A program made the translations under genes and the position numbers. The notes beneath the pieces were generated by a model that was not told the DNA's origin, searched no databases, and saw nothing but the letters and a program-made list of their open reading frames with translations. From NCBI GenBank assembly GCA_017881445.1, contig JADGQX010000020.1, positions 1 through 32,963 on the forward strand: a DNA stretch of 32,963 nucleotides, read 5' to 3'. The stretch comes from Gemmatimonadota bacterium. Lineage in GTDB: Bacteria > Gemmatimonadota > Gemmatimonadetes > Longimicrobiales > RSA9. Numbering within the stretch: position 1 is the stretch's first letter; the number at the start of each line of letters is the position of its first letter. This document shows, one piece after another, positions 7,767 to 14,761 of the stretch.

Positions 7767-9125
7767 ATGCCCACGACGCTCCCGCAAAGCGCCGCATCCG
7801 GGACGAGACCCGGCCTCGAGCGCGCCATCGGATTGCCCTCCGCCACGGCGCTCGTGGTGGGGATCATCGTGGGCGCGTCGATCTTCGTGCAGCCTTCGGA
7901 GATCACGCGGGAGGTGCCGTCGCTGGGCGGCACGGTCGCGGTCTGGCTGGCGGCGGCGGTCCTGACGCTGGCGGGCGTGCTCATCGTCGCCGAGCTGGCG
8001 TCGGCGTTCCCGGGCTCGGGGGGCGTCTACGTGTTCCTGCGCGAGAGCGTCTCGCCCGGCGCGGCCTTCCTCTGGGGCTGGGCGATGTTCTGGAGCATGC
8101 AGACGGCGATCCTGGCCGCGATCGCCGTGGTGTTCGGCCGTTACCTGGCCTGGTTCATTCCCGTGGGCGAGGTGGGCGTGCGGGCGCTGGCGGTCGGGGC
8201 GATCCTGGTCGTCTCCGCGGTGAACCTCTTCGGGGTGCGCTACGGCAACCGCCTGCAGACCTCGTTCACCGTGGTCAAGGTGCTCTCCATCGCCGCGCTG
8301 ACGGCGGTGGGCTTCGCGCTGGGGGCGCGCCTCCCGGCGCACTTCGTGGTGCCGGCCGGCGGCGTGACGCCGCCTTCGGCGGGCGCGCTGCTGCGGGCGC
8401 TGGCGGCGGGGCTCTTCGCCTTCGGCGGCTGGCACATGGTCACCTACACGGCGGGTGAGACGCGCGATGCTGCTCGCACGATCCCGCGAGCGCTGCTGCT
8501 GGGGCTGCCCATCGTGGCCGCGAGCTACCTCGCGCTCAACGCCATGTACCTGTATGTCCTCCCGCTCCAGGCCGTGGTGCGGTCCACGCGCGTGGCCGCC
8601 GACGCGGCCGACGCCGTGCTCGGCTCGGGTGGCGCGGGGGCGATGTCGGCGCTCGTGGTCTTCTCGGCGTTCGGCGGGCTCAGCGGTCTCGTGCTCACGG
8701 CGCCGCGGGTCTACCAGCGCATGGCCGAAGATGGGCTGGCCTTCCGCTGGCTGGGCGCGATCCATCCCGCGTGGCACACGCCGCACCGCGCCATCGTGCT
8801 GCAGGCGCTCTGGGCGTCGCTGCTGGTGGCGACCGGCAGCTACCGGGAGCTGGTCGCGCGCGTCGTCTACACCGAATGGATCTTCTTCGCGGTCCTCGCC
8901 TTCGGCCTGCTGCGGCTGCGCCGGCGCGCGGACTACCGGCCCGCGTGGCGGCTGCCGGGCGCGCCGGTGGTCGCGTCTCTCTTCGCGCTGGCGGCGCTGA
9001 CCGTGGCGGCGGAGGAGGTGGCGTCGCGCCCGGGCGCGCGCCTGGCCGGGCTGGCACTGGTGGCCGCGGGTATCCCCGTCTACCTGTTCTGGACGTCTCG
9101 CGCTCGAAAGGGGGCTTCCTCGTGA
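7767..9125 (+). CDS. APC-superfamily amino acid/polyamine-type permease
   Basis: A 452-residue polytopic protein with about 12 hydrophobic helices. The first helix carries [20 protein letters not shown], the conserved GxxxGxGIF-type unwound helix of APC transporters that binds the substrate amino group. Later features include the [19 protein letters not shown] segment of LAT/AAT-type members and [15 protein letters not shown] in helix 6. Predicted role: uptake or exchange of an amino acid or related amine across the inner membrane. Its stop overlaps the start of the amidohydrolase by 4 nt (GTGA), which suggests the pair handles one substrate. There is no good ribosome site before the ATG, so the start is less certain than the family. 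Confidence 0.9.
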   Translation: MPTTLPQSAASGTRPGLERAIGLPSATALVVGIIVGASIFVQPSEITREVPSLGGTVAVWLAAAVLTLAGVLIVAELASAFPGSGGVYVFLRESVSPGAAFLWGWAMFWSMQTAILAAIAVVFGRYLAWFIPVGEVGVRALAVGAILVVSAVNLFGVRYGNRLQTSFTVVKVLSIAALTAVGFALGARLPAHFVVPAGGVTPPSAGALLRALAAGLFAFGGWHMVTYTAGETRDAARTIPRALLLGLPIVAASYLALNAMYLYVLPLQAVVRSTRVAADAADAVLGSGGAGAMSALVVFSAFGGLSGLVLTAPRVYQRMAEDGLAFRWLGAIHPAWHTPHRAIVLQALWASLLVATGSYRELVARVVYTEWIFFAVLAFGLLRLRRRADYRPAWRLPGAPVVASLFALAALTVAAEEVASRPGARLAGLALVAAGIPVYLFWTSRARKGASS

Positions 9126-10111
9126 TCGTCGACGTGCACAACCACTACTATCCGCCGCGCTACATGGAGGAGCTGGCCCGCGGGCGCTCCAGCGTCACCG
9201 TCACGGTGGGCGACGACGGCGATCCCCGGCTCCATTACCCCGGGGACTACAACATCGCCGTGCGTGGCCACCGCGACATCGAGTACCGCGAGCACGTGCT
9301 GGAGGCGGAGGGCGTGGACCTGCAGGTGCTGTCGCTGACCACCCCCGGCACGCATGTCGAGGCGCCGGCGCGGGCCGTGGAGCTGGCGCGGCTGGTGAAC
9401 GACGAGTTCGCCCAGGCAGCGGGGGAGCGTCGTCGCTTTGCGGCGTATGCGACGTTGCCACTCAACGATCCGGCCGCCTCGGTGCGCGAGCTGGAGCGGG
9501 CGCTGGGCGAGCTGCGGCTGCCCGGCGCCATGCTCTTCTCCAACGTCAACGGCGTGCCGCTCCACGACGAGCGCTACGAGCCGCTCTGGGAGGCCGCCGA
9601 CCAGCTGGGCGCGGTGCTGCACATCCACCCCACCAACCCCGGCAGCGTCGAGGGGATGCGAGACTACTGGCTGATGCCGCTGGTGGGCTTCCTCTTCGAC
9701 AGCACGCTGGCGGCGGCAGGGCTGGTGTTCGCGGGCGTGCCCCGGCGCTACCCGCGCATCCGCTGGGTGCTCAGCCACCTGGGCGGCGCGATCCCGTACA
9801 TGGCCGAGCGGCTCGACCGCGGCTTCCACGCCTTCGCGGAATGCCGCCGGCACATCGACGCGCCGCCCAGCGACTACCTGCGCGACTTCTACTTCGACAC
9901 CGTAAGCTTCGACCCCCGCGCGCTGCGCCTGGCGGTGGACTTCGCCGGAGCGGGGCACGTGCTGGCCGGGAGCGATTACCCGCACCAGATCGGCAGCATC
10001 ACGGGGATGAAGGAGAGCCTGGCCGCGCTCCAGGTGAGCGACGCCGAGCGCGCGGCCATCCGGGGCGGCAACGCGCTGGAGCTGCTGGGGCTGGCGCCGG
10101 CCGGGGCCTGA
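9122..10111 (+). CDS. Amidohydrolase of the ACMSD-like (amidohydrolase 2) family
   Basis: A 329-residue TIM-barrel metallohydrolase. The GTG start at 9122 follows AAAGGGGG (9107-9114) and overlaps the permease stop. The metal-binding pattern of the ACMSD-like family is complete: His6 and His8 in DVHNHYYPP, His169 in LHIHPTNP, His219 in VLSHLGG and Asp285 in GSDYPHQ. Family members decarboxylate or hydrolyse carboxylated aromatic or heterocyclic compounds with a zinc or manganese centre. Coupling to the permease suggests catabolism of an imported compound. The nearby molybdenum hydroxylase might belong to the same route, but a terminator separates them, so that link is only inference. Confidence 0.9.
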   Translation: MIVDVHNHYYPPRYMEELARGRSSVTVTVGDDGDPRLHYPGDYNIAVRGHRDIEYREHVLEAEGVDLQVLSLTTPGTHVEAPARAVELARLVNDEFAQAAGERRRFAAYATLPLNDPAASVRELERALGELRLPGAMLFSNVNGVPLHDERYEPLWEAADQLGAVLHIHPTNPGSVEGMRDYWLMPLVGFLFDSTLAAAGLVFAGVPRRYPRIRWVLSHLGGAIPYMAERLDRGFHAFAECRRHIDAPPSDYLRDFYFDTVSFDPRALRLAVDFAGAGHVLAGSDYPHQIGSITGMKESLAALQVSDAERAAIRGGNALELLGLAPAGA

Positions 10112-10177
10112 GGATTGTCCCTTGCCGGGTGCAGCCGCGCCTTCCAGAATGCACCTCTCTCCAACCACGAGGTGGTC

Positions 10178-11302
10178 ATGCGGATCACGGTTGCCGGCGC
10201 GCTCGCCGCGCTCGCGCTGCTTGCTCCCGCCGCCGGCGCGGCGCAGTCGGGGGCGTATGTCGCCACGCTGGGACGCGACACGGTGGCGGTGGAAAGCTAC
10301 ACCTGGGCGCCGGGCTCGCTGACCGGGACCAGCGTGGTACGTACGCCGCGCACCCTGGTGCGCAGCTACGAGATGACGCAGGCGCCGGACGGGACGCCGC
10401 AGCGGTTCCACATGATGGCCAGGCGTCCGGACGGCGTCGTGATGCAGGAAGTGACCTACGACTACTCGCAGGACGACAGCGTGCTGGTGACGATCAAGCG
10501 CGACACGCTGACCCGCCGGTTCGCGGTCGCGGCCAGGGGCCGCCCCAATCCGTTCTTCGAGGACATGTTCGCCCCCTGGGGTGCCGTGGTCCGTCGGGCG
10601 ACGGGCGATTCGACGGTGCTCGTCGCCGGACGGCAGACGCTGAAGTTCGGGGTCGCCCGGACACCGGGCGCCTCCCGCTTCACCTGGCCGCAATGGGGCA
10701 CCGCGGTGGTGCAGACGGATGCCAGGGGCAACGTGACGGGGCTGGACTTCACCGGCACGACCACGAAGTTCGTCGTCACCCGGGTCGGCAGCGTCGATGT
10801 GCAGAAGCTGGCCGCGAGCTTCGCCGCCCGGGAACAGTCGGGCGCCGGGCTGGGTGAGCTGTCCCCGCGGGATACGGCACGGGCGGAGGTCGGCGGCGCC
10901 CACGTGCTGGTGGACTACAGCCGGCCGTCCGCCCGGGGCCGGACCATCTTCGGCGGCATCGTGCCCTGGGGCCAGGTCTGGCGCACGGGCGCCAACGCGG
11001 CCACGCAGCTCGTGACCGACCGTGACCTGGACATCGGCGGCGCCGCCGTGCCGGCCGGCACCTACACGCTCTGGACGATTCCCGGCCCGACCGGTTGGAA
11101 GCTCGTCATCAACAAGCAGCACGGGCAGTGGGGCACCGTCTACGACCCGGCCCAGGACCTCGCCCGCGTGGACCTCGCCACGGCCGCGCTGCCGCAGCCC
11201 GTGGAGCGCTTCACCTTCGAGATCGTTCCCGCCGCAAACGGGGGCACGCTGGCCTACGCGTGGGGCGATACGCGCGCGGTGGTGCCGGTCAAAGTGAAGT
11301 AA
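10178..11302 (+). CDS. Secreted DUF2911-domain protein
   Basis: A 374-residue protein. The start at 10178 is chosen because GAGG lies 5 nt upstream and a clear signal peptide follows (MRITVAGALAALALLAPAAG, cleavage near Ala-Gln). Residues about 25-230 form a beta-rich region I do not recognise. The C-terminal 130 residues are a DUF2911 domain: VDYSRPSARGRTIFGG, VPWGQVWRTGAN, VPAGTYTLWTIPG and a KLVINKQHGQWG segment. DUF2911 proteins are common in Bacteroidota and Gemmatimonadota and have no settled function. Export to the periplasm or surface is likely. An octamer repeat array and a hairpin follow immediately. Confidence 0.87.
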   Translation: MRITVAGALAALALLAPAAGAAQSGAYVATLGRDTVAVESYTWAPGSLTGTSVVRTPRTLVRSYEMTQAPDGTPQRFHMMARRPDGVVMQEVTYDYSQDDSVLVTIKRDTLTRRFAVAARGRPNPFFEDMFAPWGAVVRRATGDSTVLVAGRQTLKFGVARTPGASRFTWPQWGTAVVQTDARGNVTGLDFTGTTTKFVVTRVGSVDVQKLAASFAAREQSGAGLGELSPRDTARAEVGGAHVLVDYSRPSARGRTIFGGIVPWGQVWRTGANAATQLVTDRDLDIGGAAVPAGTYTLWTIPGPTGWKLVINKQHGQWGTVYDPAQDLARVDLATAALPQPVERFTFEIVPAANGGTLAYAWGDTRAVVPVKVK

Positions 11303-11304
11303 CG

Positions 11305-11336
11305 ACAGCGGGACAGCGGGACAGCGGGACAGGGGG
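11305..11336. repeat. Tandem octamer array, three exact ACAGCGGG units plus one variant
   Basis: ACAGCGGG is repeated three times from 11305, followed by ACAGGGGG and then ACAGAGAA. It begins 2 nt after the DUF2911 gene's stop and is followed by a hairpin. Same unit and same placement as 7576-7607. Confidence 0.9.
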
Positions 11337-11340
11337 ACAG

Positions 11341-11374
11341 AGAACCCGGCGACCTCAGGGCCACCGGGTTCTTC
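11341..11374 (+). terminator. Hairpin terminator after the DUF2911 gene
   Basis: A 9-bp stem, AGAACCCGG (11341-11349) with CCGGGTTCT (11364-11372), a 14-nt loop, then TCTGCGTT. It lies between two convergent genes. The A-rich left arm could also serve the opposite strand. Confidence 0.6.
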
Positions 11375-11474
11375 TGCGTTCGCGGATGGGCCGGGAACGA
11401 CGAGCGGCAGGAGAACGCCGCTCCCACTGTCCCACTCCTCGCCTTTCGGCGCGAGGAGACAGCCCTCGGATGTC

Positions 11475-12692
11475 TCAGCCCGGGGAGAGTGGTCTCCCCA
11501 GCACCTCCGCGATGATCGGCAGCGCCTCCTGCAGCTGCTCGCGCGTGACCACCAGCGGGGGCGCGAAGCGGATCACCTGCTCGTGGGTCTCCTTGGCCAG
11601 GATCCCGCGCTCCATGAGCGCCTCGCAGAAGGGACGCGCGGGACCCGCATCGCTGCGGATCACCACGCCGATCAGCAGCCCCCGGCCCCGGACCTCCTCG
11701 ACCACCGGCGACTCCAGCGCCCGCAGCTCGTCCATGAACCACGCGCCCAGCTCCGCCGCGCGCTCCGCCAGCCGCTCCTCGACCAGCACGTCCAGGGAGG
11801 CCATCGCCACCGCCGCGGCCAGCGGGTTGCCGCCGAAGGTGGAGCCGTGGGTCCCGGGGGAGAACACGTTCATCACGGCGTCGTCCGCCAGGATCGCCGA
11901 TACGGGATAGACGCCGCCGCCCAGCGCCTTGCCCACGATCATCACGTCTGGCCGGACGTCCTCCCAATCGCAGGCGAAGAGCCGGCCGGTCCGGCCGAGC
12001 CCCGTCTGGATCTCGTCGGCCAGCAGCAGGGCGCCGTGCTCGCGGCAGAGCGCCTTCACCGCCCTCATGAACCCCGGCGGAGGCACCACCACCCCCGCCT
12101 CCCCCTGGATCGGCTCCACCAGCACCGCGATGGTCCGCCGTGACATGGCCCCGCGCAGCGCCTGCAGGTCGCCGTAGGGCACCAGGCGGAAGCCCGGGGT
12201 GAACGGGCCGAACCCCTTCCGGTAGAGCGGCTCCGACGAGAAGCTGATGATCGTCGTCGTCCGGCCGTGGAAATTGCCGTCGAAGACGATGATCTCCGCG
12301 TCACCCTCCGGCACGCCCCGTACATCCTGGCCCCACTTCCGCGCCGCCTTGATCGCCGTCTCCACCGCCTCCGCGCCCGTGTTCATGGGCAGCGCCCGCT
12401 CGAAGCCCGTCAGCCGGCACAGGCGCGACAGGAACGGACCCAGCCGGTCGTTGTGGAACGCCCGCGACGTCAGCGTCAGCCGCTCCGCCTGCTCCACCAG
12501 CGCCCGCACGATGCGCGGGTGCCGGTGCCCCTGGTTCAGCGCCGAATACGCCGAGAGCATGTCCAGGTAGCGACGACCTTCCACGTCCCAGACGTACACC
12601 CCTTCCCCCCGCTCCAGCACCACCGGCAGGGGATGGTAGTTGTTCGCGCCGAATCGCTCCGCCTCATCCAGGTACTGTGCCGTCGTCGTCAC
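11475..12692 (-). CDS. rocD: Ornithine--oxo-acid aminotransferase
   Basis: A 405-residue class III PLP-dependent aminotransferase. The GTG start is preceded by a GGGAGAG ribosome site, and the protein begins with the expected family lead (AQYLDEAERFGANNYHPLPVV). Further landmarks are MNTGAEAVETAIKAARKWG, the ornithine aminotransferase version of the PLP phosphate-binding region, Asp226 in LLADEIQTGLGRTG, and the Schiff-base Lys255 in IVGKALGGGVYPVSA. It converts ornithine and 2-oxoglutarate to glutamate semialdehyde and glutamate, linking arginine breakdown to proline and glutamate. The start overlaps the stop of a possible 63-residue gene. Glutamate dehydrogenase is encoded about 5 kb away on the same strand but not in the same operon. 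Confidence 0.94.
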   Translation of the reverse strand: MTTTAQYLDEAERFGANNYHPLPVVLERGEGVYVWDVEGRRYLDMLSAYSALNQGHRHPRIVRALVEQAERLTLTSRAFHNDRLGPFLSRLCRLTGFERALPMNTGAEAVETAIKAARKWGQDVRGVPEGDAEIIVFDGNFHGRTTTIISFSSEPLYRKGFGPFTPGFRLVPYGDLQALRGAMSRRTIAVLVEPIQGEAGVVVPPPGFMRAVKALCREHGALLLADEIQTGLGRTGRLFACDWEDVRPDVMIVGKALGGGVYPVSAILADDAVMNVFSPGTHGSTFGGNPLAAAVAMASLDVLVEERLAERAAELGAWFMDELRALESPVVEEVRGRGLLIGVVIRSDAGPARPFCEALMERGILAKETHEQVIRFAPPLVVTREQLQEALPIIAEVLGRPLSPG

Positions 12693-12880
12693 GCGTGCTC
12701 TCTCCCATTGTCGGTGGACGACGCTGCATGCAGCCGCGCCGGCGTCGCCCGGGAATCCACGTGGCTCAAGAGCACGTCCCGCGCCCGGACCGCGAGGCGC
12801 TGCCACAGGGGCTTGGCCGGTCGGGCCACACCCGGCGCGGGCTTTTCGTCCCAGGCCGCGCGGCCAGCGCGTCCCAGCAT
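12689..12880 (-). CDS. Possible small protein coupled to ornithine aminotransferase
   Basis: A 63-codon ATG frame lies directly upstream of rocD, and its TGA overlaps the rocD GTG by 4 nt (GTGA). About 84 percent of its codons end in G or C, which resembles the real genes here. The product is basic, with a WQRLAVRARDVLLSHV helix-like stretch, and matches no family I know. Against it, the ribosome site is poor, the composition is Ala/Arg-rich like chance frames in GC-rich DNA, and the span could simply be an mRNA leader. I put it near even odds or lower. Confidence 0.35.
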   Translation of the reverse strand: MLGRAGRAAWDEKPAPGVARPAKPLWQRLAVRARDVLLSHVDSRATPARLHAASSTDNGREHA

Positions 12881-13159
12881 GGCTCGTCCGCAAGTGGCTG
12901 CAAAGCATAAACATGCAGCGAATCAGGGAAAGTATGCGCCCGCCGCGCGCGGCCCGGGCGGCGCGCGGCCGGCCGCAGCGCCGCCTCGGTCCGGCTAGCG
13001 TTCGGCGGAGCGGGCCGCGAGGGCACGGGGCGGTCGGCCCATGAACGTGGTCATCGGGCGGTTAGGGTCGCACGTTGCCGGGCTGCGCGTCGGGGCAGGC
13101 CCGGGCGCAGACAACCCGTATCGCCGACCAGTCCTGTGTCGGCGAGAGGAGATATGACT
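12881..13159. other. Divergent intergenic region with an AT-richer island and a GC hairpin
   Basis: No convincing gene is present. Bases about 12903-12935 are distinctly less GC-rich than their surroundings and probably hold the promoter(s) for the minus-strand rocD unit. A perfect 9-bp GC stem (12942-12950 with 12961-12969, 10-nt loop) lies beside it with no T-run. The cupredoxin gene's ribosome site GAGAGGAG ends at 13151. Confidence 0.45.
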
Positions 13160-13987
13160 ATGGTCCGCAGCATCCTCCTGGCCCCCGCCCTCGCCGCTCT
13201 CGCGTTTGCCGCCGCCGCGCCGCCCGGACACGGCCCGTCGGCGCCGCGCGTCGTGACCATCGTGGCGAGCGAGTTTCACTTTATGGCGCCCGCATCCGTG
13301 CCGGCGGGGCGGACCACGTTCCGCCTGGTGAACCACGGCCAGCAGGTGCACCACGTGACGCTGATCCGGCTCAACGAGGGCAAGACCGTCGCCGACCTGG
13401 AAGCGGCGTTCAAGCAGCCGGGTCCGCCCCCCGCCTGGGCGGTTCTCGTGGGCGGACCGAACGCGGCGAACCCGGGCGGCCAGCAGGAGGACGTGGTGGA
13501 GCTGCAGGCGGGCAATTACGCCATCGTCTGCTTCGTCCCCGACGCGGATGGCGTGCCCCACGTGATGAAGGGGATGGCACAGGCGCTGACGGTCACGCCG
13601 GCCGAATCCAAGTCCGCGCCGCCGGCCCGGTACGACCGCACATTGAAGCTCGCCGACTACGGCTTCATCCTGTCCGCGCCACTCACCGCCGGCACGCACC
13701 ACGTCCTGGTCCAGAACGGCGCCCTGCAGCCCCACGAGATCGTCCTGATTCGCCTCGCGCCCGACAAGCACGCCAAGGACTTCATGGAATGGGCGGCAGG
13801 CGGCATGCAGACCGCGCCTCCCGGCAGCTTCGAGGGCGGCGCCAGCCCCATGGCGCCCGGAATGGACAACGTCGCCACCCTCAACCTCCGCCCCGGACGC
13901 TACCTCATGGTCTGCTTCCTGGAAGACGGCAAGGACGGCAAGCCGCACTTCGTCCACGGCATGATCCAGGAGTTCGCGGTCAACTAG
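13160..13987 (+). CDS. Secreted protein with two tandem cupredoxin-like domains
   Basis: A 275-residue exported protein. Two in-frame ATGs (13154 and 13160) are candidates; 13160 is preferred because GAGAGGAG is 8 nt upstream of it but only 2 nt from the other. A signal peptide (MVRSILLAPALAALAFAAAA) precedes two similar halves. Half one (about 30-147) has HHVTLIRL with His65, then Cys124, His134 and Met139. Half two (about 158-275) has HEIVLIRL with His192, then Cys252, His263 and Met268. Each therefore has the His, Cys, His, Met order of a type 1 copper site, but with 9-10 residues between Cys and His, longer than the 2-4 of classical cupredoxins. Electron transfer or copper handling in the periplasm is plausible but unproven. 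A strong terminator follows. Confidence 0.8.
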   Translation: MVRSILLAPALAALAFAAAAPPGHGPSAPRVVTIVASEFHFMAPASVPAGRTTFRLVNHGQQVHHVTLIRLNEGKTVADLEAAFKQPGPPPAWAVLVGGPNAANPGGQQEDVVELQAGNYAIVCFVPDADGVPHVMKGMAQALTVTPAESKSAPPARYDRTLKLADYGFILSAPLTAGTHHVLVQNGALQPHEIVLIRLAPDKHAKDFMEWAAGGMQTAPPGSFEGGASPMAPGMDNVATLNLRPGRYLMVCFLEDGKDGKPHFVHGMIQEFAVN

Positions 13988-14011
13988 CGGCGGCGGCCTT
14001 CGCGCACGTTG

Positions 14012-14049
14012 CGGCCCCCGGGGAAGTGCTTCCCCGGGGGCCGTTCTTT
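14012..14049 (+). terminator. Strong hairpin terminator after the tandem-cupredoxin gene
   Basis: The 15-nt arms 14012-14026 and 14029-14043 are perfectly complementary (core GGCCCCCGGGGAAG), followed by TTCTTT. It lies 25 nt after the stop codon. Confidence 0.85.
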
Positions 14050-14263
14050 CGGCCCGCATGCGGGCGAATCGCCCCCCGGCCTTCCGCCTCGCGTGCACAA
14101 CTTGTCTCAGACGCCCCCGGGCTCCGGCAAGGACGCGCCGTCGTAATCAGTTGCAATACAAACAGTTGCGTTAGTGGTTGGCACCACGTCACGCGGGGGC
14201 CCGCCGCGTGCGCCGTAACAAGCTCCGGCATCGACGACGATGCTCTCTGCACCGAGGTACGTA

Positions 14264-14476
14264 ATGGACGCCAAGGCCCTGGTGGAGCTGTACGCCCGGG
14301 GAGTGCGCTTCGAGTGTGGCTGTGAGGAGAAGGGTCTGCACCCGGCCGTCGAGCGCGCACTCCTGGATGGAAGTGTGAGCACGACGGAGCTGCTCTACTG
14401 CCCCGTTCACTGGGCGCCCATGGTGGGCGCTCCCGTGGAGCCGCTCGCGCCGGCAGACCCGCTGATGAACGAGTGA
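14264..14476 (+). CDS. Small Cys/His-containing protein of unknown function
   Basis: A 70-residue protein starting MDAKALVELYARGVRFECGC. The ATG at 14264 is preferred over one 24 nt upstream because GAGG lies 6 nt before it. It has a Cys-Gly-Cys pair (FECGCEEKGLH) and a later CPVH, spaced 24 residues apart, which could make one zinc site from three Cys and one or two His. The Pro-rich tail has no recognisable motif. I know no named family for it. It stands alone between two terminators, so it is a separate transcription unit. Its use of GC-ending codons and the ribosome site support it being real. Confidence 0.6.
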   Translation: MDAKALVELYARGVRFECGCEEKGLHPAVERALLDGSVSTTELLYCPVHWAPMVGAPVEPLAPADPLMNE

Positions 14477-14518
14477 ATCGGCGCGGCGGCCCGCGCCCGC
14501 ACAGGAGCAACATTCTGC

Positions 14519-14554
14519 CCGCCGGAGACGCCGTCGTCTCCGGCGGTCCTGTTT
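14519..14554 (+). terminator. Hairpin terminator after the small Cys/His gene
   Basis: A perfect 12-bp stem, CCGCCGGAGACG (14519-14530) with CGTCTCCGGCGG (14535-14546), and a CCGT loop, then TCCTGTTT. It lies just before repeat copy 3. Confidence 0.85.
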
Positions 14555-14560
14555 CCTGTA

Positions 14561-14732
14561 TTCACCGCAGAGGCACAGAGTACACAGAGTTTGTATTGGT
14601 AAACTGCTACCACTTCAGTCCTGCCGGGACTTCCTCCGGGAAGTCCGTGTTATAACACAAAAAACAAAATGTTTCGCACCCGAGCGCCGGCGGTACGCCG
14701 GTCTCCGTGTCCTCTGTGTACTCTGTGGTGAA
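14561..14732. repeat. Palindromic intergenic repeat, copy 3, with a longer and different centre
   Basis: The outer arms match the other copies: TTCACCGCAGAGGCACAGAG at the left and CTCTGTGTACTCTGTGGTGAA at the right. The interior differs, carrying an AT-rich stretch around 14651-14673 and small hairpins, including a run GGGACTTCCTCCGGGAAGTCC near 14628. The element fills the space between the small gene's terminator and the stop of the convergent REC-PPDK_N gene. Confidence 0.85.
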
Positions 14733-14761
14733 TGAAGTTATCCGTTATTCGTCCCGGAGTG

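Noticed and set aside
5400-8786. An 1128-codon open frame on the minus strand across the molybdenum hydroxylase and permease genes
   Set aside because: It spans two real genes, the octamer array and a terminator, and is Arg/His/Gly-rich with no domain. Long antisense frames are expected at this GC content.
14140-14240. A tRNA or promoter in the AT-richer stretch before the small Cys/His gene
   Set aside because: No cloverleaf with a T-loop can be drawn, and TTGCAA has no acceptable -10 partner. It probably contains a promoter, but I cannot place it.
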